Source: Anthopleura xanthogrammica (Eukaryota; Cnidaria; Anthozoa; Actiniaria; Actiniidae). Taken from it: a stretch of 64,000 nucleotides of DNA. The stretch covers positions 15,775,318-15,839,317 of the forward strand of contig OZ025211.1 in NCBI GenBank assembly GCA_964019055.1, read 5' to 3'. The translations under genes were made by a program, and so were the position numbers. This document shows positions 12,366 to 24,010 of the stretch, in pieces; position 1 is the stretch's first letter; every line of letters starts with the position of its first letter. The notes below the pieces were generated by a model. That model did not search any database and was not told where the DNA came from. It saw only the letters and a list, made by a program, of their open reading frames with translations.

Positions 12366-12379
12366 GTTGTCAAGGTAAC
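12366..12379 (+). promoter_or_regulatory. X-box-like RFX site
   Basis: GTTGTC-AA-GGTAAC matches the X-box consensus GTNRCC-N(0-3)-RGYAAC with one mismatch (T for C in the first half-site). It ends about 80 bp upstream of the start codon of the coiled-coil gene. X-boxes at this distance mark ciliary genes controlled by RFX factors in animals; the link here is inference. Confidence 0.45.
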
Positions 12380-12457
12380 GAAGAGTCTATTTGAGTGTCA
12401 ACTGTTGGCTTAGGTATTCGAGTTTTCTTCGTATTTTGTGAGATGTAACTTGTTATA

Positions 12458-14526
12458 ATGTCACTACCTGCCATCGCTCCTCCTTCAGAAGAACAGCTAG
12501 ATAAGCTAAGCGTGAAGAAGTCAGAAAAGTAAGTCGGATATGACCCTTATTATGTACCATGATAGTACGAATTATCCAAATAATTAGCCATCAAAATTAG
12601 TACGTTTATAAGCTATGTAAGAGTGTTTATAATTTCCTGATGTAAGCTTAACTAACTACACCGCGAATATGAGTTAAGATACATTTACTGCTTTTAAAAT
12701 GGTTCATTTATGGTTCATTTATGGACTCCATATAAGCTTAATGTTTCAAAAGAGAGTCCTCCCCAACATTTATCCATGGTTAAACTATGAGGAGGCTCTC
12801 AGTGAAATATCTAAATTACCTACTCTCAAAGCAAGACAGGAGGAGTCATGTACGTACCAAGTTCATGATAAAGATCCGTGGTGTCCCTCCCTATAATTAT
12901 CTTATACCTGATATTATTCATAATCATGTCTATAGTCTTAAAATCTGGGAATAGTAACCAGCAGTTAAGTTAGTTGCCAAATACCAAACGTTTTAGTGAC
13001 TTCATAACCGTTTGCTTACAGGATCTCATCAGAGAATAATCAGAGAATAGTTCTGTTGTCAGTTCTGGTTCTGCTTTGTTCTCTTGTGGATTACTGCTGA
13101 CGGACGGTTATGGGGTTCATCTACTTTTCATTACTTATTCATTACTTAATTATTATGATTTATAGACCTTGTTTCTATAACAAAATAAATGTATTTGCTG
13201 CTATTGTAATTATTATTATTATTATAATTATAATTTATTTATTATTACTATTATTAAAGTGCCTATACCACCTCTGACAATATTTTCAGTATAGATTCTA
13301 CATGAGGTGAGCTGTTCAGTGACCCCAAAAAATTATATAGTTTGAGTGAAGTTATAAGTTCTTGAAGTTATAAAGGGTACGTTTTTTTCTTGTCGTATGC
13401 TAATGATGACTGAACGTCAAAATATTTATTTATGTTTATTTGTTGTTCCTTGTAACTCGAAACACTGGCTGCTATGCGGAAACTAATTAGCAATAGTTTT
13501 AATAATTTAAAAGCCATGGATGAAAAAGATATTCTTTCTAAATTTAATTTATCTGTACCAGTGAAGTTTTGTACACAGGGTATTAATTTTAATGATGACT
13601 ATTTTGACGCCGCAGTCATTATCAAATGACAAGAAAAACCTTTATAACTTCAGGACACTGCAGTCAAACCATGTAATTTTTTTGGTCACTGAACAGCTCA
13701 CCTCATGTAAAATCACTTCTGAGAATATTGTCAGATGTGTCATAGGCACTAAAATTAAGTTGACCTTATCAAAGGACTAATATTTAGCAATTATTGGATG
13801 AGGCTGAGTATGATATGAAAAATTATGCATAACGAGGAGAATGTTATCTACCAATAAGGGCAGATAACACTCTTTGAGGTATGCATAATTTTTCATATCA
13901 TACGGTAGCCATGCCAATATCAATAACTGTTTTCTAAATTATTTATTCAAAATATTTTCAAAGTAAACTCAATTCAATTCAGTCATTTAAGAAAGCATTT
14001 CAGATAAGTTTGCAAACTTTCCCTGTTGGGAAGCCATTTTTGTTTATAATTAGCGGCTATGATGACGTCAATCGTCCAATAATTCAAAAAAATTATTGCA
14101 CGAATGATGTTTCTTTCCAAATTTGGTCAGTCAATGCTTGTCGTGAAAAATTAACTGGGGGCTTTGGACCAATCAGAAATGGGGAATATTTTGAATAGAT
14201 AATTAATAAGCTCATCATCACATTCAAGTTCTAGTATGGAGCTCCATAGGCTTCCAGTAGAGAGGAGGATTATTCCCAATATCTCATTGTTCATATACAA
14301 GGCTAACATCGCACTATCTTACTTTATGTTAGAAGGAACCTCTAGCTGATCCATATAATAATACTTTATTTCACAATAATTATAATAACAATAATAAAGA
14401 AGACAATAATAGCAATAATTAATTATAATGTTAAAACGAGCGATATTAAAGGATCTAAAAAACAAAAAATTATAAAATATGTAAAAAATTATTAAGAAGA
14501 AAAAATATTTATATTCTAGCTGATCC

Positions 14527-14615
<89 letters not shown>

Positions 14616-17600
14616 TATTGACAATTCCTTTATGGATGATTATCATGATTATTATTATTATTTATTATACTTAATATTTTATTATTATACTTATTTTAAT
14701 TTACAGTTCGAGACAACATTTTCTGTCAGACGAGTGCCCCTGAACATGTTTTTACAGTGTGCACGGACACACTAACTGGGACCACTTGAACAAACTGACC
14801 AATCAGAATATGTAAACTATACCAAGATTGAACTGATATCAAGCATGTTATTGATCAAATTGTTACAGATCACACCATGGTAGTGCAAACCACAGTATTT
14901 ATTCCAAGAAGACAACCACTAAAGCAAGTCATGCTACCAAGAAGAAAAGTGAATCAGAAGCTAAGTGGGCCAAAGAAAGAGAGGAGGTGAGATCTTGTTT
15001 ATATTACACTGTCTATGGATTCCTGGTGTCCAGTGCATGCACAAACCGACCAATCACAGCACGCTTCAATGCTTAGCCATTGAAGTGGCCGTAGCTCCAA
15101 ATCTTTTCCCAATGCAAAAATATATGCATTTTCAAGAATTTAGAGGGGAAATTTGAAGTATATATATAATTTTTTATATATGTATGAAAAATTGAAGCAA
15201 ATCTTTGCTATCCATATCCTTGAATTCTGCGAGATATGTATATGATTTTTAAAACTTGGGTGAGGGCAGCTCAAACTACAACAACAATTCTTTTCACTCT
15301 TAGTTTTTCATACAGCTGGTTATAAAAACATTGTGATAAGTGACCACATGCAGTTCATACTGATGAGCCTGTTAAGAATTCACATCTTAGACCACTTGCG
15401 GTACTTTCCATTAGTCGGAACTGGCCGGCCAGACCGGTCCTTTGATAAAGAGAATTCCGTAATTAATCAGAACTGTCCAGCCTGATCAAGTATGCATGGT
15501 TACCACAGGTCAGGGATTAAAGTCAGGGGCAAAAAAATTTGTCAAGGTCAGGGAAATGTCAGGGAATTCTACTTTCGGTCAGGAAAAAATAAATTTTGAG
15601 CAAAAGTCAGGAAAAAAGTCAGGGAATTTAATTGTTCGTGAACACAGTTCTGCACTTGAAAATGTATGGTCCCTCCTAGCTCATAATGACAGTTATTTAT
15701 CATTGTCAACTGTGCAAGACAAGGAACATAGATTATGAGGAACGCCTTGCTATGCGCGCAGGATAAATTGAAGACATTCAATAATTGAATTATTGGGTCA
15801 AGTAAGGGAAAATAAAATCAATCTTATCAGCTGAACGTGCTCCCAGCCGCCTAGAAACGTTGTGCATTCTGCATGAAAATGTGCAAATTTTTAAAAAGGT
15901 TGCAACGATCGCGACAAATGGCACCGTTAAACACTCAATCTGAATCCACTGTATTGTGGCAACCATGTCAAGCAATTTCTAAGTTGTATACCTGTAGGCA
16001 CTATTACAATGGAACGTATTATAAGAAAGCTCTCGAGAAAAAGGACTTAAAGTTCTCTCTTTTAAATGGACCAGTCTGGCTGGTCAGTTCTGACCGGAAT
16101 TATGGAAAGCACCCTTAGTCATCATTCCCTTGAGTAATAGCTCTTTGTGTACCTACCATTAATGTATTTTTTTTTTGTATTTGTTTAGAGACTCGTAAAA
16201 CTATATGATCTTTGGTTACAAGTGAAGCAGGATGAAAGAGAAGAAAAGAACCAGTATTTCAAAGAACGGTTGGACATACAACATGCGCTCATCCAAAGGC
16301 AAGATCTACTTTTTAAAAAAAGGCAATCCAAATTAAATGCTAAACTGCATCAGGTAAGCACTTACAAGTAGTGTTAATTAGTACTACAAGTATCGGGGGC
16401 AGATCCAGGGTTTTTTAAAGGGGGGTTACTGTTACAGGAGGGGGACATTGGGGTTTGCCGTGTTGCAGTACGGCGCCAGAATCGCCTCCACGTTTGGATT
16501 TTAAAAACCAACGCTTTATTTTGTTTCCAACGGTCGAATAAATCTGCTTTGGTACGGCTGACCTTTAGTAGTGAATAAACATCTAGCTCCGTGATGTTTG
16601 TCTGTTTAATATTAAGAACCGATCGTGGGTCACTCGGAATTAATCGGTAACGTACTTCAAGAGGTCCCGAAGGAGATAAGAGGAACATGCAGGTTCCTGA
16701 TAAACATGGTGAAAACTTTTTTTTTTCATTTGTTCAAAAGGAGGGGTGACTATAGCTTGTCACCCCCATTCCCCACCCTGGATCCATTCCTGAAGTATGC
16801 ATTACTGTATGGGTATTAGTATAGGTAATCATATGGTTTTGAGTTCAATTTGGAATTAATTTGCAGGAGTGTGTTTTTCAAATTGTTCAAATTGCACGAG
16901 ACCGTAGGTCACACATGAGTGCGAATTATCCCAAATTGAACGAGAAACCACATGATTACAGTACTTATCAATATACATGAAAAACCTTACAAACATTTCA
17001 GCCGTCCGACATTGAAAATCTCAAGAAAAAACTCTGAGCGCTCGCTTAAATGACGTGAGATAGCAACAACAGCACACGCTTTTCAACTAAAACCCCCCAA
17101 AAAAACATGCAAAAACAAACAAAATCACCAACTTTTTAGCCATTTTCCTGCTTAAACCTGTTCCTTCGCAATCAGAAAATGCATAGTCTTGATGCTTTTA
17201 AAATTTAATGTGATCAAGAGCAGAATCAAAAAAAGTTTGGTTTCAAGATCATTTTTGGAAAATGTAATTTGCACTGTGTTACAGATTTTTGCACTGCGTT
17301 ACACTTGAACTGCACTGCTCTAAGCCAATCAAATTCGAGTAATTTTTTCATGTATATTATTATATTATTATTTTATTAATTGATGGATGCATTAGATTTT
17401 CTGTTGTACTCTGGGATTTCAGCTTTCTGTTTGACAATATATTTCTGAGCTGTAATATTACACTATACAATTATTATAACACACAATCCCATACAGGTGT
17501 ATGGAATGTGCTTTACAGCGTAACATGTACATCTGGTGATGACTGGATGGGGGAGACTTGGAGGGTGGAATGATGGATAAATGAATGAATGAGAGAGGGA

Positions 17601-20600
17601 AAGGATGAAGGAAGGAAAGAGGGGTTATCTGAAATGAATAACTTGCACCAACAGGTCACATGACCTTACCTGGCTCTTCGAATAGTCAGTCGTGAAGATC
17701 AGACTGAAATGAAAAGAGCACTTCAGTACATTAGTTTCAATATTATTAAGATGGCAAATTTTAAGCTCATAATGTTGACTATAGGAGATCTCTTTCAAAA
17801 ACAGCCAGCACATTTTGTTTGAGAACTTGCCCACAGGCTGGTACTGTACAATAGGATACGGGTCCCCTTCAAGGTTTAGCAGTTCACAAATCAGTCACAC
17901 ACAAAGCCTTATCAAACATTCAATTTTATATTTAAAATTAATGTCATTTCTCATATAGTCAAGATTTTGTGCTAAAACTCTGCCTCCCTACTAATGTTCA
18001 GGTGTTCTTTTCATTTCTGTTGTTCATTTTGACACAACTGATCATTTTAAGAGGGTACAGGGACCGAGGAGACAGGGGGGGGGGGGACTGGGGGGCTATA
18101 CATTTCCAATCTTAGTCCCCCCCCCCCCACACACAAACACACTTTTTAAGGTGCTCTGAGGTCCTTTGGGTAGTGTAACATGACCTGTTAGTGCAAGGTC
18201 TATTCCATTGCTCTTGAGAGTACCCCTTTCTGTGAAACTACAGCATAATTTTCTGTGCTTTTGATTTTCAGATTAAAGAAGCAAAGAGATTATCAAAGCT
18301 TGCTCAGTCCAAGCATTACTCAGACTTTGTCCGAGAAGAATTAGGTATGTCTTTCTTTCCCTGCCATTTTATTTTGCTCCATTTCATTCTGTTTTCTTTC
18401 ATCATCTGTGATTCTTCATTTTTCTTCGAATGGATGTTTAATTTTTTAAATTTTGTATCTCACATTTTAAAAAACTCATAACTAATTTTTGTCATGATAA
18501 CTTTGGGGTTAGGTGAAGATGAGCATGCCAGACCATGCCTCACCAAGGAGGTAACCATGGCAACAGCTCACCACACGATACCCATCGCTCTAACTTGCCA
18601 CACTGCACATCCCCCCCCCCCCCCCACATAGAATTAACACGATGGCAGAAAGCCACTGAGCTGACTGACTTAGTTTTAACTTATTGCTTAAATTACATTC
18701 AAGCCTAGCCTCCTCTGCAGTCATCTCCTTTGGGATCCTCAGGCTTCCGTTTGCACAGGAAGCCTGCTATAGTAATCCTCGCTTGCTAGAGAGTAGTTTA
18801 GAGTTGCCTGCAGAGGAGGCTTATTCAAGCCCATAATGTTGACCATTATGAGCCAAATTAATATCAATTTTTTTAAATTAATAAATTATAATTCTATTAT
18901 TAATTTAAATTTTAATAATATTTGATTTTAATTTCAATAATTTTTAATTTTAATTTCAATACATTACTGTAATTTTAATTCTAATTTTAATTTAATTCTA
19001 ATTTTTGATTTTAAAATTCTTCTTCGTTTTTATTATTTCAGCGAAAGAGAAGCTTCGAAAATCAACCCTCAAATCCCATTCCCGAGTAATCAGCAGTCAT
19101 CAACCAATAAAAGTACCCATCATCATATCACAATCACCTGGAAAATCACTTGACTGCTCGGACATGAAAAGCATGAGCCATTCCAGTGCCGACGGCACGG
19201 TTGCTGAGAGCATTTTATTGTCTGACAATTTTAGTGACCTCATGAATGAATCGGTTGAAGTACAGCTACAGACGTTGTTGGGAACAGAAGCTGTTGATTT
19301 TCTGAAGCCAACGTTTCGAGAAGGAGCAAAAAAAACTCTGGATCCATTGATTGAGAAATATAGTAAGTTAATGGCTGCTTATATCCTGTTCTTAGATTTG
19401 AAATGTTTGGGTTTTCTTCCTCCCCATAGCTTCTCTTCTGTTCTGTTCTGTTCTGTTCTGTTCTGTTCTGTTCTGTTCTGTTCTGTTCTGTTCTGTTCTG
19501 TTCTGTTCTGTTCTGTTCTGTTCTGTTCTGTTCTGTTCTGTTCTGTTCTGTTCTGTTCTGTTCTGTTCTGTTCTGTTCTGTTCTGTTCTGTTCTGTTCTC
19601 TTCTCTTCTCTTCTCTTCTCTTCTCTTCTCTTCTCTTCTCTTCTCTTCTCTTCTCTTCTCTTCTCTTCTCTTCTCTTCTCTTCTCTTCTCTTCTGTTATG
19701 TACTCTTCTCTTTTCTTCTGTTATGTACTCTTCTCTTCTCTTCTGTTATGTACTCTTCTCTTCTCTTCTGTTATGTACTCTTCTGTTATGTACTCTTCTC
19801 TTCTCTTCTGTTATGTACTCTTCTCTTCTGTTCTGTTCTGTTCTGTTCTCTTCTGTTATGTACTCTTCTCTTCTCTTCTGTTATGTACTCTTCTCTTCTC
19901 TTCTGTTCTGTTCTGTTCTCTTCTGTTATGTACTCTTCTCTTCTCTTCTGTTCTCTTCTGTTATGTACTCTTCTCTTCTGTTCTCTTCTGTTCTGTTCTC
20001 TTCTCTTCTGTTATGTACTCTTCTCTTCTCTTCTGTTATGTACTCTTCTGTTCTGTTCTGTTCTGTTCTCTTCTGTTATGTACTCTTCTGTTCTGTTCTG
20101 TTCTCTTCTGTTATGTACTCTTCTGTTCTCTTCTCTTCCGTTATGTACTCTTCTGTTCTCTTCTCTTCTGTTCTCTTCTCTTATGTACTCTTCTGTTCTG
20201 TTCTCTTCTCTTCTCTTCTGTTTCTTCTCTTCTGTTTTTTTCTCTTCTGTTCTCTTCTTTTCTCTTCTCTTAGAACTCTTCTCTACTCTTTCCTTTTCCT
20301 TTCATTTTCTTTCCTTTCCTTTCCGTTCGTTTCTTTTCTTTTTCTTTTCTTTTTTTATTCCTTTTAAAGGCACTGCTCGGGCTGTGTTTTTCCGTTTGTC
20401 ATGCCAAAATTTAGCAGTACTTCTGTTCTACATTATAGCTATTGTCAAACCCACGAATCTATTCACTCCAAACTAATACAGCCATTTGATTTTGACACAA
20501 ACTTTTCTTTTAAAAAAAACAGGAGGGATTGGTGCTCACCAACTATGGAGTATATTGAGAGGCAAATCACAAAAGAAGCTTGAAAAAGAAGATGGCAAAA

Positions 20601-23600
20601 TCCCGCAAGTAATAAAGGTAGGGATCATAAGCATTCCTATCTAAATGAGTAAAGGAGGAGGGAAAAACCGGGAGAAAAACCCTCGAAGCACATGAGAGAA
20701 CCAACAAGAAACTCTACTTCTATACATATGACTAAAGGTGGTCAGGGATCTAACCTAGATCCACGATAAGCCTTGCGGCTCCATTGTCAAATACACCTAC
20801 TGTGTTTCGATAAAGGTTGTCGCAGCCGAAAGCAACAAGCAACAAGCCAAGACCACCTGTAAACAATGCTTTAATGAGCTGAAGATTAGGGACAACCATT
20901 AAAGAATCGAAACAGTTGCAGCCTACCATTACAAAACGACTAAAATAATCGCGTCTAAGTGATGAATAAGGAGTAAAATACAGAGGTTCTTTGCCGTCTT
21001 GTGCTGTTACTTATTGCTTTCAGCTGTGACATCCTTTTTTGAAATAAGTATATTTACTTAAGGCTCAGATACACGGTGTAACATTCCCTGCGACATTCCT
21101 TGCAACATTATGATTACAGTACTATTTCAGCTGCCAAATCAGAGAAAATCTCGATTTTTTCCGCTTAAATTACAAGGATGATACAAATCACATAAAAAAT
21201 AAAAAAAGAGACGTTCAAATTTTTATATTTTAGTGTGATGTTGCACGCAATGTTGCACCGTGTGTCGGAGCCCTTATTCCCATAAAGTTAGACACCAAAA
21301 ACCTACAATGCTGAGACCACTAAGGATCATGGGAAACATTTCATATCCAACAAGTAAAGGTTTTTGATACGAAGTACAGCTTGAGGATGCTCACAGAAAG
21401 GGAAACTGTAACTGGTGAAAGATGTCATGTCCATCAATAATTATCAAGCAGTTAAAACATGTAAAATGTACTATCTACCCATAAACCTTGCTGGTCTCAG
21501 CTTCGTAGCTTAATAACAAGGGAGGATCCAGGAATGTTTTTAGAGAAGGTTCAAAACGTTGAGAGGGGGGGCCAAATGTATACTTCATACAAAATTCACT
21601 TCAAACCTGTGGCAAAACTAAATTTTAGGATAAAACAAACAATGAAACCTTAGGTATGACAGACGGTCTTGACCCCCCTGACCCCCCCTGGATCCGCCTT
21701 TGAATAAGTATATAGAATTAACGTTTGTTTCTGTGCTATATGTTTGACAGAACGCATACCGTTCATTTCTTCGAGAATGCCTACACGGCGATGTACCTAT
21801 GGTTGAACGGAGCTTTTGCAAGAATGGCGACCAGGTAACTAAAACAGTTTGGAGCATTCAAATACCACCAAGTATTAGCTCTAACATTATTTAATTCTAA
21901 TTTTAAAACTCCTGTCAGTTCTGGCGTCGTGCGTGGCTCGTTTTCGATTTGGCAGACCGCATAACATTCCTGGGGGGGGGGGGGGGGAGGGGGGGGAATC
22001 CTGTTCAAGACACAACACTGTAACTTATAACCGCCTATCTAAGACACAAGAGACACCATTAAAAGTCCGTGGGATTTCAAAACATTGGTATGTTCAACTT
22101 ACACATTCTTTACATTACAGTTGACTTTAGCAAATCATTAGCAACAGCCAACTGTAATGTAAAGAATGTGCAAGTTGAATAATACCAATCCCACAGACTT
22201 TTAATGGTGTATTTGAATAGATGACTTATAAACGAGGCTAACCCTGTGTAAATGAGTCTATGGTCTTCAAAAACAGCGGTTTGCATCGAATGCGAAAATG
22301 GAGTATTTGGAGGAAAAATGAAAAGAATTTCAATCTCCTGAGAATTGGAACCTTTTGTTTTGTCCTTCAAATTGAGCTGCATTCCGACGTGCTGCAAGGG
22401 GTACTATATTCTAATTTAAATGTCAATAATTGAGTGTAAAACCTTTTTTTCCAGATCCCTGAGTCAAAGATTAGCGAGAGTCATTTAATCAAAGATATTA
22501 ACTTTGCACGTCATCGCCTCGACCTCATGTTTCGTGTTGCCCACATGAATAAAGACAAAACGCGCCTGCTGTTCAAGAATATGGAGTCAGCGGATCCAAA
22601 GGAGGGAAGTGTGAGACCGCCGAGGTACAATCCAGATCAGATCAAAGAACCAAAGGTAAAACTGATAAGTGAACTGCAATAAGAAATATCCACATTTTAA
22701 ATACTTTTTTTTTTACTAATTCGACGATGAGGCGGCCATCCTGAATCTGAATTAATGAAAAGAACCGTGTAAGAGATGCCGGGGGTATACGTAGGATCTG
22801 ATGAAGAAAAAAACAAATCCTGGGTTTCTCTGGCCCTATGATGCTGGTTAAGTGACAAGCATTTCATTTTTCTTCGTTGTATCAGTCCTTATTTTTATAT
22901 CTTGAATCACAAGATATTGTGGGACGTCCAGGGGGCAAAAGAAAACAAAAATGTCGGATAAAATAGAGAGTTTCGTTTATTTGTCTTTCTTTCATGTCCA
23001 TCTTCTTAATTCATCTTTTGTTAAGTTGTCTTGGGGTGAAACGTTAATTTTAATCGACGCCATAAGTGTAACAAAGATTTGTATATTTGAAGTAGTCCAT
23101 TCAGCTTTCTTTGTGTTATACTGTAAAGCGAGCGCGTTATTTAAGATCGCGCGCATAGTGTTCGTAAACCTACACTTTATTGCAAGAACGTTGTCATATA
23201 AAAATAGGAATTAATTAGAAAGATGTTTTCTTTATTTTGATTCTAAAGCCCCCTAGATTAATGAGAATAACTGTTTAGTAATATACCAACAAGATTATCT
23301 CAGAAATATCAGTCTATACCTTGAAAACAGTGAACTAATTACATCTGTTTAGCAAAAATAATTAATTTCTACTTTTTTAAATTCTTTTATGACAACGTTC
23401 TTGCAATTATGTGTATCCTAATAACTTAAAAATAGAGATAATATTGAGCCAATCCTCCAGTGATGATCTCTATTTATCGTATGACTCATTCCAATGCAAA
23501 ATAGAATCATATTGGGAGTATTTCTGAGTAACATTGATATTGTTTGTATTATCCAAGGTGGAGCTGCCTCCTCTTCCTTCTGGTAAAACAGAATCACTCG

Positions 23601-24010
23601 TAGCTGAAGTAAACAATAAACAAGAGGTGACGACCACAAGACAAGAAAACGAAGACCAACCATTCTTAGTTGGTCTGGACAAAATTTCTTTTCTTACAGA
23701 GAAGATGGCTGAATGTAAAGGCGAGTTTAGTCAACGTCACAAAGTGGCTGGCTTTGCTAATGATATTTCTACGCAAAACGGTCAAGACGACAAGAGACAA
23801 TACTCGTTACGAGGAACTTTTTCGGCGCCTATCAGCTCTCAAGGACAAAGAAAGATGAAAGTTGATTCAGCAAAATCATGGCAGCCTTTAAGTCTGGATG
23901 CATTACTCGAATACAAAACACGTGTAGATCTTGTTGGACCTGAAGACTTTCTGCAAGGACAGCCAAGAGCATGGAAAATGAAGGAAGCGATTGTAGAAGA
24001 AACTGGATAA
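12458..24010 (+). CDS. Unrecognised coiled-coil protein, possibly ciliary (498 aa)
   Basis: Eight exons join without a frame break: 12458-12528, 14869-14986, 16189-16353, 18272-18344, 19042-19362, 20523-20617, 22455-22655 and 23558-24010 (1497 nt). All have AG acceptors and GT donors with matching phases. I do not recognise the family. Residues about 50-150 are Lys/Glu/Gln-rich and predicted helical coiled coil (exon 3 begins RLVKLYDLWLQVKQDEREEK). Residues 150-250 are Ser-rich, then comes a segment containing LLGTEAVDFLKPTFREGAKK. The last exon ends with a compact motif, SWQPLSLDALLEYKTRVDLV followed by GPEDFLQGQPRAWKM, which looks conserved rather than random. No signal peptide or TM segment. 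The X-box-like site upstream makes a ciliary role plausible. Start chosen as the first ATG before the exon 1 donor. AATAAA lies at 24695-24700. Confidence 0.8.
13258..13750. mobile_element. TTAA MITE with AGTGCCTATG ends, copy 1
   Basis: TTAA precedes AGTGCCTATACCACCTCTGA; the right end is the inverted ATTGTCAGATGTGTCATAGGCACT. The inner arms share TCACCTCATGTA. Copies at 26690-27169 and 61505-61880 share the ends and the interior (around 'tttatttgttgttccttgta'). Confidence 0.8.
13783..14198 (+). mobile_element. Dispersed element, copy B (about 415 bp)
   Basis: Inverse partner of 9873-10320, in intron 1 of the coiled-coil gene. It includes a local palindrome around 'tgatatgaaaaattatgcat' and 'atgcataatttttcatatca'. 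Confidence 0.75.
14527..14611. repeat. (TAA)n microsatellite
   Basis: About 28 uninterrupted TAA units in intron 1 of the coiled-coil gene. Confidence 0.95.
15500..15640 (+). repeat. GTCAGGGAA-type dispersed repeat, second copy
   Basis: Repeated 'gtcagggaaatgtcagggaatt' style units as at 3340-3600, in intron 2 of the coiled-coil gene. Confidence 0.55.
16394..16793. mobile_element. DNA element with GATCCAGGG ends
   Basis: The left 'gggcagatccagggttttt' and right 'caccctggatccattcc' ends are inverted relatives of the motif (A)GGGGCGGATCCAGG, which also appears at about 21530/21690, 43755 and 48436. G-rich and C-rich runs follow the ends in each case. In intron 3 of the coiled-coil gene, starting about 40 bp after the exon 3 donor. 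Confidence 0.55.
19434..20355 (+). repeat. TTCTG/TTCTC pentanucleotide satellite, about 0.9 kb
   Basis: About 33 tandem TTCTG units (19434-19598) switch abruptly to about 19 TTCTC units (to about 19692). Then come mixed TTCTG, TTCTC and TTATGTACTC units to about 20280, decaying into TTTCC/TTTCT. The strand is almost pure pyrimidine. It fills most of the intron after exon 5 of the coiled-coil gene, in transcript orientation, and looks like a very long polypyrimidine tract. The long open frames across it are only repeat translation (Ser/Leu/Phe/Cys). Confidence 0.95.
20648..20790 (-). mobile_element. tRNA-derived SINE copy
   Basis: Complement of the SINE body: 'ggagaaaaaccctcgaagca', 'gagagaaccaacaag', then a degenerate box B (GGTTAGATCCC on the minus strand). 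In the intron after exon 6 of the coiled-coil gene. Confidence 0.6.
21515..21705. mobile_element. Short DNA element with GGATCCAGG ends
   Basis: 'gggaggatccaggaatg' at the left and 'ccccctggatccgcctttg' at the right are inverted ends of the GCGGATCCAGG family. About 190 bp. Confidence 0.5.
22030..22298. mobile_element. Foldback element, AAGTCCGTGGGATT family, 5'-truncated copy
   Basis: A palindrome around AACTGTAATGTAAAGAATGTG and its complement. It matches the complete copy at 44688-45025 up to GCATCGAATGCGAAA. A 20-nt G run lies just upstream (21971-21997). Confidence 0.75.
22303..22402 (+). repeat. Half copy of the ATAGACCCCTT foldback family
   Basis: Shares 'gaatttcaatctcctgagaa' and 'attgagctgcattcc(g/a)acgtg' with 2181-2318. 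It ends about 50 bp upstream of exon 7 of the coiled-coil gene. Confidence 0.65.
23178..23408. mobile_element. MITE, TTGCAAGAACGTTGTCATA ends
   Basis: TTGCAAGAACGTTGTCATA and its exact complement TATGACAACGTTCTTGCAA flank about 190 bp of AT-rich sequence. It ends about 150 bp upstream of the last exon of the coiled-coil gene. Confidence 0.75.

Larger units (their letters stand above)
11795..12457. promoter_or_regulatory. Divergent intergenic region between MANF and the coiled-coil gene
   Basis: About 660 bp separate the MANF start codon (minus) from the start at 12458 (plus), so both promoters should lie here. It holds a CCAAT-type motif (ATTGG near 11920), a 12-bp perfect inverted repeat (TTATTCTATGAA near 12088 and 12111), a CRE palindrome and an X-box-like motif. 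No clear CCAAT-N9-CCACG ER-stress element was found. Confidence 0.5.

Noticed and set aside
19005..20476. Long Ser/Leu/Phe/Cys open frames over 19.4-20.4 kb
   Set aside because: Translation of TTCTG/TTCTC repeats. Only 19042-19362 is exon; the donor at 19363 precedes the repeat.
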